DNA of 64,000 bases from Lactobacillus sp. MRS-253-APC-2B. Lineage in GTDB: Bacteria > Bacillota > Bacilli > Lactobacillales > Lactobacillaceae. Location of the stretch: contig NZ_JABAFO010000002.1 of the NCBI RefSeq assembly GCF_012843675.1, positions 124,001 to 188,000 of the forward strand, in the 5' to 3' direction. Positions 53,017 through 63,337 of this stretch are shown here, piece by piece. Numbering within the stretch: the first letter of the stretch is position 1; every line of letters starts with the position of its first letter. The notes under the pieces were generated by a model that searched no databases, had not been told where the DNA came from, and saw nothing but the letters and a program-made list of their open reading frames with translations. The translations under genes were made by a program, and so were the position numbers.

Positions 53017-54246
53017 ATGGCTGAAAACGAAAACAAAGACGCGATGTTAGAAGCGCTCGACAGCATCAAAGAAGTTAAGGTTGGCGATGTTGTTAAGGGC
53101 AAGGTACTGCAAATTGATGATCGTCAAGCGATCGTTGGTATTGAAGACTCAGGTGTTGAAGGGGTTGTCCCGGCTAACCAACTGTCTTCCAAGCCCGTTG
53201 AAGACATCAACACGGTTGTGAAGGTCGGCGACGAACTGGACCTGGTTGTCATCTCCAAGATTGGCAGCGACAAGGAAAACGGCAGTTACCTGCTTTCACA
53301 CCGGCGCTTGGAAGCCATGAAGGTATGGGACGATCTGGAAAAGAAATTCGAAGCTGGTGAAACGATCACGGCTAAGGTTACCCAAGCTGTTAAGGGTGGT
53401 CTGGTTGTAGATGCCGGCGTTCGTGGTTTCGTACCTGCCTCAATGATTACTGACCACTACGTTGAAGACTTGAACCAATTCAAAGGTCAAGAACTTGAAT
53501 TCAAGATTGTTGAAATCGAACCAAGCGACAATCGCCTGATTCTTTCTCACAAGGAAATCGTTCAAGCTCAACACGAAGAAGCTGCTAAGAAGGTCTTCTC
53601 TGAACTGCAACCTGGCGACGTTGTCGAAGGTAAGGTAGCTCGGATGACCAACTTTGGTGCCTTCATCGACCTTGGTGGCGTAGACGGTCTGGTTCACGTT
53701 TCTGAAATTTCCTACGACCACGTTGACAAGCCATCTGACGTTCTGGAAGTTGGCCAAGACGTTAAGGTTAAGGTTCTGAGCGTTGACCCAGAACGCGAAC
53801 GTATTTCCCTGTCCATCAAGCAAACGCTGCCTGGACCATGGGATGACATTCAAGACAAGGCTCCAGTTGGCGCAGTTCTGACTGGTACTGTTAAGCGCCT
53901 GACCAGCTTTGGTGCTTTTGTTGAAGTATTCCCTGGCGTTGAAGGTTTGGTACACATTTCCCAAATCTCCCACAAGCACATTGCTACGCCAGCTGATGTT
54001 CTGAAGCCAGGCGAAGAAGTCAAGGTTAAGGTTCTGAACGTTGACCCTGAACACCAACGTCTTGGTCTGTCCATCAAGGCACTGGAAGAAAAGCCAGCTG
54101 GTTCTGACAACAACGAAGGCCACCGTGGCGGCAACCGTCGCCCTCGTCGTCGTAACAACGACTACAAGGCCAACATGCCAGAAGAAGAAAACGGCTTTAC
54201 GCTGGGCGATCTGATCGGTGACGAACTGAAGAACGCTCGCAAGTAA
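53017..54246 (+). CDS. rpsA: 30S ribosomal protein S1-like (four S1 domains)
   Basis: 409 residues from ATG 53017 after AAGGAGG. Four S1 OB repeats start near residues 15, 103, 188 and 273 (GDVVKGKVLQIDDRQAIVG, ITAKVTQAVKGGLVVDA, GDVVEGKVARMTNFGAFID, GAVLTGTVKRLTSFGAFVE). An Arg/Asn-rich basic tail follows. It helps mRNA binding in the Gram-positive ribosome. Codon use is strongly biased, suggesting high expression. Confidence 0.95.
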   Translation: MAENENKDAMLEALDSIKEVKVGDVVKGKVLQIDDRQAIVGIEDSGVEGVVPANQLSSKPVEDINTVVKVGDELDLVVISKIGSDKENGSYLLSHRRLEAMKVWDDLEKKFEAGETITAKVTQAVKGGLVVDAGVRGFVPASMITDHYVEDLNQFKGQELEFKIVEIEPSDNRLILSHKEIVQAQHEEAAKKVFSELQPGDVVEGKVARMTNFGAFIDLGGVDGLVHVSEISYDHVDKPSDVLEVGQDVKVKVLSVDPERERISLSIKQTLPGPWDDIQDKAPVGAVLTGTVKRLTSFGAFVEVFPGVEGLVHISQISHKHIATPADVLKPGEEVKVKVLNVDPEHQRLGLSIKALEEKPAGSDNNEGHRGGNRRPRRRNNDYKANMPEEENGFTLGDLIGDELKNARK

Positions 54247-54265
54247 TTTAACATTGCGTTAAGAG

Positions 54266-54297
54266 CAAAGCTGGGATTTTTCCCAGCTTTGTTTTTT
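54266..54297 (+). terminator. Terminator of rpsA
   Basis: CAAAGCTGGGA pairs perfectly with TCCCAGCTTTG around TTTT, followed by TTTTTT. Confidence 0.93.
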
Positions 54298-54387
54298 CGT
54301 TAGGGCCCTTTGGCAATCGGTTGAAGGGAACGCTAAAATATCTGAGATCAATCAAAATAAATCTAATTAGAAAGAAGGTGCCGATTT

Positions 54388-55698
54388 ATGGCAAATCCAA
54401 TCGTAGCCATCGTTGGTCGCCCCAACGTTGGTAAATCTACGCTGTTTAATCGAATTGCCGGCGAACGAATCTCAATCGTTGAGGATACGCCAGGTGTGAC
54501 GCGCGACCGGATCTATGCGCATGGTGAATGGCTGGGCAAGCATTTTAGTCTGATCGATACTGGTGGGATTGAGATGTCCGATCAACCGTTGTCGACTCAG
54601 ATTAGAGAGCAGGCCGAAGTGGCGATTGACGAGGCTGATGTTATCGTAATGGTGGTCGACGTGCGTAGCGGCGTTACCGATGCCGATGAGCAGGTTGCTC
54701 AAATTCTGTACCGGTCTGACAAGCCAGTTGTTTTGGCGGTCAATAAGGTCGACAATCCAGAGCGACGTTCCGATGTGTATGACTTTTATTCACTGGGCCT
54801 GGGCGAGCCATATCCAGTTTCCAGCGTGCATGGAGTCGGCGTTGGGGATTTGTTGGATGCCGTCATCAAAAACTTCCCTGAAAATGTCGCCAACGATGAA
54901 GACGACACGATTCACTTTAGTTTGATTGGCCGGCCCAACGTTGGCAAGTCTTCGATCGTCAATGCCATGCTGGGTGAGGATCGAGTTATTGTATCCAATA
55001 TTGCTGGGACAACGCGTGATGCCATTGATACGCATTTTAAGGCGGATGGCCGTGAATTTACGATGGTCGATACGGCCGGAATTAAGAAAAAAGGCAAGCT
55101 CTATGAAAATACCGAACGATATGCTCTGATGCGTTCGATGCGGGCGATTGACGGCAGTGATGTCGTGCTGGTCGTTTTGAATGCCGAAGAGGGGATTCGC
55201 GAGCTGGACAAGCACATTGCTGGGTATGCTCATGAAGCTGGCAAGGGGATCATCATCGTAGTCAACAAGTGGGATACGATTCCTGACCGTGATCAACGTA
55301 CGATGACCGACTTTACCAACCTGATTCGTCAAGAATTCCAATACCTTAGCTATGCCCCAATCATCTTTGTTTCCGCTAAGACGCGGCAACGGCTGCTCAA
55401 ATTGCCTAAGATGATTGAGGAGGTCTACGATCACAGTCGGCGTCGTATTCAGTCATCCGTACTTAACGATGTAATCATGGATGCCATTGCAGCCAACCCA
55501 ACGCCAAGTACGAATGGTCGGCGGCTGCGCGTCTACTATGCAACCCAGGTGGCGATTGAACCGCCAACGTTTGTTATTTTTGTCAACGATCCGGATCTGA
55601 TGCACTTCTCATATGCGCGTTATCTGGAAAACCAGATTCGTCAAGCATTTGATTTCTCAGGAACGCCGATTCATTTGATTAAACGTAAGCGTAAATAG
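54388..55698 (+). CDS. der: GTPase Der (EngA)
   Basis: 436 residues. Double-GTPase required for 50S assembly. The first G domain has GRPNVGKST (residues 9-17) and NKVDNPE; the second has GRPNVGKSS (near 184), [10 protein letters not shown] and [10 protein letters not shown]-terminal KH-like domain ends in KRKRK. ATG follows AGAAGGTG. Confidence 0.97.
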   Translation: MANPIVAIVGRPNVGKSTLFNRIAGERISIVEDTPGVTRDRIYAHGEWLGKHFSLIDTGGIEMSDQPLSTQIREQAEVAIDEADVIVMVVDVRSGVTDADEQVAQILYRSDKPVVLAVNKVDNPERRSDVYDFYSLGLGEPYPVSSVHGVGVGDLLDAVIKNFPENVANDEDDTIHFSLIGRPNVGKSSIVNAMLGEDRVIVSNIAGTTRDAIDTHFKADGREFTMVDTAGIKKKGKLYENTERYALMRSMRAIDGSDVVLVVLNAEEGIRELDKHIAGYAHEAGKGIIIVVNKWDTIPDRDQRTMTDFTNLIRQEFQYLSYAPIIFVSAKTRQRLLKLPKMIEEVYDHSRRRIQSSVLNDVIMDAIAANPTPSTNGRRLRVYYATQVAIEPPTFVIFVNDPDLMHFSYARYLENQIRQAFDFSGTPIHLIKRKRK

Positions 55699-55864
55699 CA
55701 TAATGATGTTTTTTGCATCAAAAATCAAGCCGGACCAGCTTTAGTGAAAAGGGACTTTAAGTCATTTTTTGGCAGCCGAAGCGATCAAAAGAGGCATATG
55801 AACATGATAACGTTCGCAAATCAGCGTTTCATTGAATTTTCATTTAAAAAGTCCTATAAACCGC

Positions 55865-55893
55865 TTGTCAGCGCGGTTTCACTATGCTAATCT
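55865..55893 (+). promoter_or_regulatory. Promoter of hup
   Basis: TTGTCA (55865-55870), 17 bp, TAATCT (55888-55893) with TGC extension. The leader of about 105 nt includes an imperfect GACGGGGAAA/TTTCCATCGTC hairpin just before the ribosome binding site. The rest of the der-hup gap (55699-55864) shows nothing else. Confidence 0.75.
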
Positions 55894-56005
55894 AGTTTTT
55901 GAAATGATGCGTGAAACGTTATTGTTTCGTTAATTTTGGACCACTCAAAATTAACTGATCCTATGACGGGGAAATTTCCATCGTCAATGGTGGGAGGTGA
56001 AACAC

Positions 56006-56281
56006 ATGGCAAACAAAGCACAACTGGTTAGCGACGTTGCTACGGCAACTGGTCTGACGAAGAAGGATGCTACGGCTGCTGTAGACGCTGTCTTCAGTTC
56101 CATCCAAGCATCTCTGGCCAAGGGTGAAAAGGTTCAATTAATCGGTTTTGGTAACTTTGAAGTACGGCAACGTGCCGCACGCAAAGGCCGCAACCCACAA
56201 ACTGGACAAGAAATTGAAATCCCTGCAAGCAAGGTTCCAGCATTCAAGCCGGGCAAAGCTTTGAAGGACGCCGTTAAGTAA
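56006..56281 (+). CDS. hup: DNA-binding protein HU
   Basis: 91 residues from ATG 56006 after GGGAGGTG; an ATG three codons upstream lies too close to the site. HU dimers bend and compact DNA. The signature [21 protein letters not shown] is the beta-arm region. Highly biased codons point to strong expression. Own promoter and terminator. Confidence 0.97.
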   Translation: MANKAQLVSDVATATGLTKKDATAAVDAVFSSIQASLAKGEKVQLIGFGNFEVRQRAARKGRNPQTGQEIEIPASKVPAFKPGKALKDAVK

Positions 56282-56303
56282 TTAACGACGGTAAAAAAAA
56301 TGA

Positions 56304-56337
56304 AGCGACGATCGTTTTTGACGGTCGTCGCTTTTTA
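56304..56337 (+). terminator. Terminator of hup
   Basis: GCGACGATC pairs with GGTCGTCGC (one G-U pair) around a short loop, then TTTTT. Confidence 0.88.
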
Positions 56338-56575
56338 TGTCAGCCGTAGTTTTAGATCGCCGCGCCGAATGTGAGCACTGGCGACAGCAATAATAAAGCA
56401 ATGATACCAATTGAAACGCAATGCCCGGTCGGTTACCAAAATCTTGATGACGTTTTAATCATGGATAACATTACTAAGATTAGACCGTCGAGTTGGTCCA
56501 ACGATGCTTTGACAAGGGATTGATGCTGATTTTATGTTAAACTAAATAAGCATGATTAATTAAGGGGGAAATAGC

Positions 56576-57835
56576 GTGACTTTTTCCGAAAAATGTCTCC
56601 AGGCAATTGAAGATGGCGATATGGAAACCGCCCAAAAAGAATTCGCCTGGGCCTTACGCAAAGACGATGATGAGATTTTGTACAATTTGGCGGAGCAGCT
56701 TTATGCACTGGGATTGATGCCCCAAGCTCGCCGTGCCTATCTGAAGCTTTTGGAGCGCTATCCAGATGAAGATGAATTGCGAACGTCTTTGGCCGAGATT
56801 GCCATCGACAATGGTCACAACGATGAGGCGCTGGCCTATTTAACACAGATTGCGCCGGACTCACCAGCCTATGTCCAGGCATTATTGGTGGCAGCTGATC
56901 TTTATCAAACCGAGGGACAGTTTGAAGTAACTGAGACCAAGCTCAAACAGGCTTATCAGGCAGCTCCTGAAGAACCGGCCGTTTTGTTTGCCATGGGTGA
57001 GTTTTATTATCTGGTTGGTCAGTTTGACAAGGCAATTCCATTTTACTTTGCCTTGATTCAAACCGGGGCCGTTGAATTTGCCAAAGTTGATATCGCGGCA
57101 CGGCTGGGGATGGCCTATGCTCAAAGCGGTCACTATGAGCAGGCACTGGGCTATCTCAAACAAGTAGCGCCCGAGTATCAGACCAGCGACGTCCGTTTTC
57201 AGACCGGGCTGACACAGCTCGAATTGGGTGAGCACAAGGATGCGATTCAAACGCTGACCGATCTGATCAAAGATGATGATCAGTATGCCTCGGCCTATCC
57301 AGCATTGGCACGATCCTATGAGCAGACGCAGCAGTATGAGGCTGCTTTAAAGACTGTTCAAGAAGGACTCGGCGTGGATCAGTACAACGAGCATCTCTTT
57401 GAATTGGCTGCCAAAATGGCCAGTCACGTTGACGATCTCAAACTGATGCAAAAGTATCTGCAAAAAGCCCATGAGCTGGATCCAGACAATCTGACGATTA
57501 CTTTGGAATACAGCAATCTGTTGGTTAAACAAGGTGAGCATCAGGCAAACGTTGAATTGATTGCACCGCTGATCAAAGATGATGAGGTTGATCCGCAGCT
57601 CTACTGGAATCTGGCAGTATCATATCAGGCATTGGAGAAATACGATTTAGCAGGGCAATGCTACCAAGCGGCGATGTCAAGCTACAATGAGAATCTGGAT
57701 TTCTTAAAGAATCTCATCAGTTTTTATCAAGAAACCGGTCAGCGCGACTTAATGATCGACGAACTGGAGCATTATGTGCGGCTTAATCCTACCGACAGTG
57801 AAATGCAGGAGCGCTTGGATCAAGAAATGTTTTGA
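56576..57835 (+). CDS. Tetratricopeptide repeat protein
   Basis: 419 residues with a GTG start after GGGGGAAA. At least ten TPR-like helix pairs cover the whole length (YALGLMPQARRAYLKLLERYP, KYLQKAHELDPDNLTI, SYQALEKYDLAGQCYQAA). No signal peptide, so cytoplasmic. The family (YpiA-like in Bacillus) may scaffold protein complexes; function unknown. Confidence 0.88.
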   Translation: MTFSEKCLQAIEDGDMETAQKEFAWALRKDDDEILYNLAEQLYALGLMPQARRAYLKLLERYPDEDELRTSLAEIAIDNGHNDEALAYLTQIAPDSPAYVQALLVAADLYQTEGQFEVTETKLKQAYQAAPEEPAVLFAMGEFYYLVGQFDKAIPFYFALIQTGAVEFAKVDIAARLGMAYAQSGHYEQALGYLKQVAPEYQTSDVRFQTGLTQLELGEHKDAIQTLTDLIKDDDQYASAYPALARSYEQTQQYEAALKTVQEGLGVDQYNEHLFELAAKMASHVDDLKLMQKYLQKAHELDPDNLTITLEYSNLLVKQGEHQANVELIAPLIKDDEVDPQLYWNLAVSYQALEKYDLAGQCYQAAMSSYNENLDFLKNLISFYQETGQRDLMIDELEHYVRLNPTDSEMQERLDQEMF

Positions 57836-57867
57836 TTCAGCCAGTCAAAAATGCACAGCTGCAGTAA

Positions 57868-58039
57868 TTGAAAAGAGGCTGGAAATTAACTCAACCTCTA
57901 TGGATAATAATGCCTCAGCACAGTAGCTGGCTGGCAGTTCAAACACTGATAAATCAGTATTTGAACTACCTAGCCATCCTTGCGGAGGTTCGAAGACAAA
58001 CTCCGAAAATCGGTTGCAAGCTGATTTTCGGAGTTTTTT
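57868..58039 (+). repeat. Intergenic repeat element ending in a strong terminator
   Basis: GTTCAAA-ACTGAT pairs with ATCAGT-TTTGAAC (57937-57967), flanked by TAGCTGGC and CTAGCCA arms. CTCCGAAAATC pairs with GATTTTCGGAG (58001-58033), followed by TTTTTT. GAGGCTGGAAA and TGCCTCAGCA match a sequence style seen after other genes here (38.6 kb, 36.8 kb). It looks like a dispersed non-coding repeat used as a terminator. Confidence 0.6.
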
Positions 58040-58063
58040 CTCACTCTCTTTTGATTGGAAAGT

Positions 58064-58891
58064 TTATTTGATCTGCAGCAGCAGGCGCTGATAGTAGAGC
58101 AGTGATTGTGGATTCAGCCTCAGCATGGTCTGCAGCTCTTGGGGCGTAGCATTGCGATGCTGGGCAAGCTGATAAAGAATATAGCTTTGATGCAGATACT
58201 TGGGTGCCAAGCGGATGCCCAGATATTCCTCATCGGCTTTGAGGTATTTGAACAATCCGGCATTGCTGATCCAGGGATGCTCACGGTTGAGTCGCTGCTT
58301 TAAAAAAATATCCTGACAGTGCTGCAGCTGCTGGATGGGAGCGATATATTCATCAAATGCCGTCATAAATCGTTTTTCAGCCTCGTTTTTCGGCTGGAGA
58401 CTGCGCCAGACATCGCCAAAGCCCGGCTGCAAAAACTCGCTGACCGTATAGCCGCGACTGCTTAAAAACAAAACGGCGCGGGTAAAGTATTGAATCTGAT
58501 CATCAGCCAAAATATCGTCTAATTTAAGCAGCCACTTAGTTGAAAGATGCTGATTGGGCTTGGTGGCCTTGCCGTGAATGGTCAGCGTAGGGTAGGTATC
58601 GATTAATTGATGCGTAAACAAAAAGCGGAAATAGCGACTGAGCTGGGAAAGGACCTTGTTAAAAGTTGCCAGCGTAATGTCTTGCTCATCACGCAGCCAG
58701 TTCAGATAGGCCCGGACGTCGGTTTCGGTAACGTTTTTGGCGCTTGGATCATGGGCATAGCCGGGGCGCTGATCTTCCAAATAGTTGAACAGTTGCCGCA
58801 GTGTGGCATCATAGGCATCAATGGTCATCGGTGCCCGGCCCCTAGCTTTTAATTCACGATGAAACGCCGCTTGGTAAGGGTATTGATCCAA
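58064..58891 (-). CDS. Degenerate Xer-like recombinase family protein
   Basis: 275 residues with a TTG start seven bases after AAAGGAG. The N-terminal SAM-like core-binding domain is good (FHRELKARGRAPMTIDAYDATLRQLFNYL). The catalytic domain is eroded: the Arg I block reads LFLSSRGYTVSEFL instead of TGxRxxEL, the HxLRH box is LAPKYLHQSYILYQL, and only a C-terminal Tyr-Tyr remains. This recalls XerD-like proteins of streptococci that bind DNA but do not recombine. It stands alone beside cca, not on a mobile element. Confidence 0.78.
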   Translation of the reverse strand: MDQYPYQAAFHRELKARGRAPMTIDAYDATLRQLFNYLEDQRPGYAHDPSAKNVTETDVRAYLNWLRDEQDITLATFNKVLSQLSRYFRFLFTHQLIDTYPTLTIHGKATKPNQHLSTKWLLKLDDILADDQIQYFTRAVLFLSSRGYTVSEFLQPGFGDVWRSLQPKNEAEKRFMTAFDEYIAPIQQLQHCQDIFLKQRLNREHPWISNAGLFKYLKADEEYLGIRLAPKYLHQSYILYQLAQHRNATPQELQTMLRLNPQSLLYYQRLLLQIK

Positions 58892-59164
58892 AAGTAAGCT
58901 CCTTTCTGATTTGAATTAAGCAGTATTGATTTACCTTAACAATAACGCCAAACCAAACGCAGAGCAAGCAATCAAACTTAGAATTGCCTAACATTTATCT
59001 GGCTGAGGTTCACGATAGGCTGATCAATTATTATTTGGATTATCGTATTGTTTAATGCCGATCAATAGTAAATCGTAGTTCTCGTTTTCGACTTCTCTAA
59101 AGTTTGCTAAAATAGTTAGGACTGGTTATGACAACCAAATCCACGCAATAAGGAAATGATATCC

Positions 59165-60379
59165 GTGAAAATCGAGAAACTGCCGGCCATCTTTGAACCT
59201 GCGCGTCCAATTTTACAGCGCATTGAGCAGGCCGGTTTTGAGGCATATTTTGTCGGTGGCTGCGTACGTGATACGATCTTGGGTGATGAGATTCACGACA
59301 TTGATATTGCCACCAGTGCCTATCCTGCTGAAATCAAGCATATTTTTACCCGCACGGTCGATACCGGTATTGAGCATGGTACGGTTATGATTTTGGATCA
59401 TGGCGTTGGCTATGAGACCACCACTTTTCGAACTGAATCAGGCTACCAGGACTTTCGGCGTCCCGATTCAGTTACGTTCGTTCGCTCGCTGGCTGAGGAT
59501 CTAAGGCGGCGTGATTTTACGATTAATGCTTTAGCATTGAAGGAAAACGGTGAGGTCATCGATTTGTTTGATGGCCTGGGCGACTTAAAACGGCACTTGA
59601 TCAAGGCAGTCGGTGAGCCAGCCGAACGCTTTCATGAAGACGCGCTGCGCATGATGCGGGCGGTCCGCTTTGCCAGCAAGCTTGACTTTCAGATTGATGA
59701 AAAGACCAGACAAGGCATTCAAGAAAATGCACCGCTCCTAGAAAAGATTGCCATTGAACGGATTCGCGTTGAATTTGAGAAGCTTTTGCTTGGTCAAAAT
59801 CCAACCGCTGGCCTCAAGGACCTGCTCGTTACTGATCTATACCGCTACTGTCCAAGATTGGCCGATCAAAAAACGGCTCTGGAGCGGCTTTTGGACCTTA
59901 AGCAATGGCATCTGAAAACCGAAGCCGAAGCATGGGCAGTGCTGATGCAGGTCATACGGTTTGATCATCCCCAGCGCAATGCATTTTTAAAGGCTTGGAA
60001 GACATCCAATGATCTGATCAGCGACGTCCAAAAAATCGTACCAGCCGTCCAAGCAATCTTAAACGATCAATTGACGCCCAAGCTCTTGTTTGACACTGGC
60101 GACCGACTGCTGCTCAGTGCCAATCGCGTGGCGGCAATGTTTGGTCACAGCCTAGAAGAACTTGATTTGCGCGATCGCTATCAGGCTTTGCCGATTAAAA
60201 GTACAAAAGAGCTGGCAGTTAATGGCGGTCAGCTGATCAAACTGGCGCATGTCAAGCCTGGGCCAAAGATGGGGCAGATTTTGCATCAATTGCAGCAGCG
60301 GGTCTTGGATCGCAGTCTGCCCAATGATCAAAATGCTTTGTTGGCGGCAGCTGCACAATTAGCAAAAGAGGAAGATTAA
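59165..60379 (+). CDS. cca: CCA-adding tRNA nucleotidyltransferase
   Basis: 404 residues with a GTG start at 59165, ten bases after AAGGA; the ATG at 59156 is only a base or two from that site. Class II nucleotidyltransferase: YFVGGCVRDTILG, DIDIATSA metal-binding Asp pair, RRRDFTINALAL, and FHEDALRMMRAVRFASKL. It builds or repairs the tRNA 3' CCA end. Its stop overlaps the next ATG by one base. Confidence 0.96.
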   Translation: MKIEKLPAIFEPARPILQRIEQAGFEAYFVGGCVRDTILGDEIHDIDIATSAYPAEIKHIFTRTVDTGIEHGTVMILDHGVGYETTTFRTESGYQDFRRPDSVTFVRSLAEDLRRRDFTINALALKENGEVIDLFDGLGDLKRHLIKAVGEPAERFHEDALRMMRAVRFASKLDFQIDEKTRQGIQENAPLLEKIAIERIRVEFEKLLLGQNPTAGLKDLLVTDLYRYCPRLADQKTALERLLDLKQWHLKTEAEAWAVLMQVIRFDHPQRNAFLKAWKTSNDLISDVQKIVPAVQAILNDQLTPKLLFDTGDRLLLSANRVAAMFGHSLEELDLRDRYQALPIKSTKELAVNGGQLIKLAHVKPGPKMGQILHQLQQRVLDRSLPNDQNALLAAAAQLAKEED

Positions 60380-62292
60380 TGAAAACATTAAGAGCTGAAA
60401 ATCTAACCAGCACGTATGGCGAAAAAACGCTGTTTAAAGACGTTTCGTTTATTATCAACGAACAGGATCGGATTGGATTGATCGGTACCAACGGCAGCGG
60501 TAAAACCTCGCTATTAAACGTTATCAGTGGGGCAGTCAACGCTGAATCAGGCGAGATCATCAAGCCCAGCGATTATTCGATTGGATATTTGAAGCAGCAG
60601 CCAGATCTCGACGAAGAAAAAACCATCATGGATGCTGTGTTTGCAGGGGGCCAGCCGGTCTTTCAAACGATTCGGCAGTATGAAAAAGCCTTGCTGGATT
60701 TTAGCGCGCATCCTGAAGATCCTAAATTAAGCGATCGTTTTACCAAAATGCAGGCAGCCATGGATCAAGAAGATGCCTGGGAAGCCGACAGCCGCGTCAA
60801 GACGATTTTGACGCAGCTGAAGATCAATGACGCCAACCAAAAAATCAAGGAGCTCTCCGGTGGTCAGCGTAAGCGAGTCGGCTTGGCTCAGGTTTTGATT
60901 CAAGAACCGGATCTTTTGATGCTGGATGAGCCAACCAACCACTTGGATATTGATTCAATCATGTGGCTGCAAGACTATCTGGCCAGCTATCGCGGGGCCG
61001 TGCTGGTCGTTACGCATGACCGTTACTTTTTGGATCAGGTTGCCAATCATGTTTGGGAGCTGTCGTTTGGCAAGCTGTATCACTATGATGGCAACTATCA
61101 AGATTTTGTGGCCCAAAAAGCCGAACGCGTTGAGTTGGCTCAAGAAGGCGAACACAAACGGCAGGCACTTTACAAAAAAGAACTGGCCTGGATGCGGCAT
61201 GGTGCCAAGGCTCGCTCAACCAAGCAAAAAGGACGCATCAATCGTTTCAACGAATTAAAAGACAACCTAGGCAAGCTTAAGGTTGATGAGGACATTTCTA
61301 TTGAATTGGGTTCTCAGCGTCTCGGCAAGGACGTAATCGAGATGAAAGATGCCTGTCTAAAATATGGTGATCATGAGATTTTGGATCACTTTAACTGGCT
61401 GGTACAGGCTGGCGATCGGATCGGCATTACTGGTGAAAATGGTGCCGGCAAGACTTCGCTTTTAAACGTCATTGCGAACCGGACCAAACTTGATTCGGGC
61501 GTTTTAAAGATTGGTGAGACCGTTAAGCTGGGATACTACACGCAGCAGACTGAGGGTATCGATGACGACAAGCGCATGATCAGTTATCTGAGCGAGGTTG
61601 CCGATGACGTGGTTGATAAAAATGGCAATCACGTCAACGTCACGCAGCTGCTGGAGCGTTTCTTGTTCCCACGTTTCATGCATGGTACCTTGATTCGTAA
61701 GCTTTCTGGTGGTGAAAAGCGGCGGCTGTATCTGTTAAAGATCTTAATGCAGCAGCCAAACGTTCTGCTGTTGGATGAACCGACCAATGATTTGGATATC
61801 GGCACACTGACTGTTTTGGAAGACTATTTAGACGACTTTGCAGGTACGGTCATTACCGTTTCTCACGACCGCTACTTCTTGGACAAGGTAGCCGACAACT
61901 TACTGATCTTCCATGGTCAGGGTAAGATTGAACGCTATCGCGGCTATTACACAGAATATCTCAAAAAGGCCCAGGCCGATGCTCAAGCAGCTCAGGCGGC
62001 CAAATTCGCAGCCAAGGCAGCTGCTAAGAAAACAGCAGCTGCCGTTAAGCCTGTTAAAGAAAACAAGGCTAAGACCAAACTGACCTATGCTGAAAAACTG
62101 GAATGGGACCATATTGACGAAGAGATCGATCAGCTAGACGAACGTCAAAAACAAATCGAAAATGAAATGGCCGCAAATGGTGACAACTATGCCAAGTTGG
62201 CTGAGCTGCAAAAAGAATTGAATGAAGTGCAAAAAGCCTTGGCAGACAAGACCGAACGCTGGGAGTATCTTAGCGAATTCGTAGATGAATAG
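60379..62292 (+). CDS. ABC-F family ATPase
   Basis: 637 residues, two ABC domains and no membrane part. Walker A GTNGSGKTS and GENGAGKTS, signatures LSGGQRKRV and LSGGEKRRL, Walker B DLLMLDEPTNHLD and VLLLDEPTNDLD. An arm/linker between the domains (about residues 235-320) and a C-terminal coiled coil (from about 560) fit Uup-type proteins. It acts on ribosomes or DNA structures; antibiotic protection is less likely because the context is housekeeping. Translationally coupled to cca. Confidence 0.92.
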   Translation: MKTLRAENLTSTYGEKTLFKDVSFIINEQDRIGLIGTNGSGKTSLLNVISGAVNAESGEIIKPSDYSIGYLKQQPDLDEEKTIMDAVFAGGQPVFQTIRQYEKALLDFSAHPEDPKLSDRFTKMQAAMDQEDAWEADSRVKTILTQLKINDANQKIKELSGGQRKRVGLAQVLIQEPDLLMLDEPTNHLDIDSIMWLQDYLASYRGAVLVVTHDRYFLDQVANHVWELSFGKLYHYDGNYQDFVAQKAERVELAQEGEHKRQALYKKELAWMRHGAKARSTKQKGRINRFNELKDNLGKLKVDEDISIELGSQRLGKDVIEMKDACLKYGDHEILDHFNWLVQAGDRIGITGENGAGKTSLLNVIANRTKLDSGVLKIGETVKLGYYTQQTEGIDDDKRMISYLSEVADDVVDKNGNHVNVTQLLERFLFPRFMHGTLIRKLSGGEKRRLYLLKILMQQPNVLLLDEPTNDLDIGTLTVLEDYLDDFAGTVITVSHDRYFLDKVADNLLIFHGQGKIERYRGYYTEYLKKAQADAQAAQAAKFAAKAAAKKTAAAVKPVKENKAKTKLTYAEKLEWDHIDEEIDQLDERQKQIENEMAANGDNYAKLAELQKELNEVQKALADKTERWEYLSEFVDE

Positions 62293-62363
62293 TAAAATAG
62301 ACGCGCCTATCGCAGTGATGTGCTAGAATGAAACTTATTTGATGATTGAAAGGAAGATAAGAC

Positions 62364-63326
62364 ATGGCAATCAATGATAATGAGCAGCAGTACCTGGATC
62401 TGGCTCGCTATGTGCTGGAACATGGCCACGAAAAAAGCGACCGGACAGGAACGGGGACGCGCTCAGTATTTGGCTATCAGATGCATTTTGACCTCAACGC
62501 CGGCTTTCCGATTCTGACCACCAAGTTTGTTCCATTTGGCCTGGTAAAAAGCGAGCTGTTGTGGTTTTTGCGCGGTGATACCAATATTCGCTTCCTGCTG
62601 CAGCATAAAAATCATATCTGGGATGAATGGGCCTTTAAAAAATGGGTTGAAAGTCCGGAATATAAGGGCCCTGATATGACGGACTTCGGTCACCGCTGGT
62701 TAAAGGATCCTGAATTTAAAAAGGTTTATTTGGCTGAGAAGAATGCCTTTTGTGAGCGTATCTTAAACGATGACGAGTTTGCTAAAAAATATGGTGATTT
62801 AGGATTGGTCTATGGCTCACAATGGCGCCATTGGAAGACCAGTGATGGACATTACATTGATCAGATTGCCAAAGTCATTGAACAGATCAAGACGACGCCG
62901 GATTCACGGCGGATGATCGTTTCGGCCTGGAATCCTGAAGATGTTGACAGCATGGCATTGCCACCTTGTCACACGATGTTTCAGTTCTACGTCAATGACG
63001 GCAAGCTGAGTTGTCAGCTGTATCAACGCAGTGCCGACATCTTTTTGGGCGTGCCGTTCAACATCGCCAGCTACGCGCTTTTGACCCACATGATTGCCAA
63101 AGAGTGTGGTCTGGGCGTGGGCGAGTTCGTGCACACATTAGGGGATGCCCACATCTACAGCAACCATATCGATCAGATCAAAGAACAGCTTTCCCGGACG
63201 CCACATCCAGCACCAAAACTGATTTTGCCTGATGATCCTAAGCCGGTTGATCAATACGAAATGACCGACATCAAGCTGGAAAACTATGAGCATGAGGCCG
63301 GTATCAAGGCTCCAGTAGCCGTCTAA
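62364..63326 (+). CDS. thyA: Thymidylate synthase
   Basis: 320 residues, the long lactobacillar form with an insert of about 50 residues near 90-140 compared with E. coli. Catalytic Cys in [12 protein letters not shown], folate/dUMP blocks [24 protein letters not shown] and [10 protein letters not shown]. It makes dTMP from dUMP with methylene-tetrahydrofolate. ATG follows AAAGGAAG. Twelve bases from dfrA, which regenerates the folate cofactor. Confidence 0.97.
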   Translation: MAINDNEQQYLDLARYVLEHGHEKSDRTGTGTRSVFGYQMHFDLNAGFPILTTKFVPFGLVKSELLWFLRGDTNIRFLLQHKNHIWDEWAFKKWVESPEYKGPDMTDFGHRWLKDPEFKKVYLAEKNAFCERILNDDEFAKKYGDLGLVYGSQWRHWKTSDGHYIDQIAKVIEQIKTTPDSRRMIVSAWNPEDVDSMALPPCHTMFQFYVNDGKLSCQLYQRSADIFLGVPFNIASYALLTHMIAKECGLGVGEFVHTLGDAHIYSNHIDQIKEQLSRTPHPAPKLILPDDPKPVDQYEMTDIKLENYEHEAGIKAPVAV

Positions 63327-63337
63327 GAGGTGTTTTT

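Noticed and set aside
60379-62292. Antibiotic-resistance ABC-F determinant
   Set aside because: It is coupled to cca in a housekeeping operon, has the C-terminal coiled coil of Uup-type proteins and no signs of transfer.
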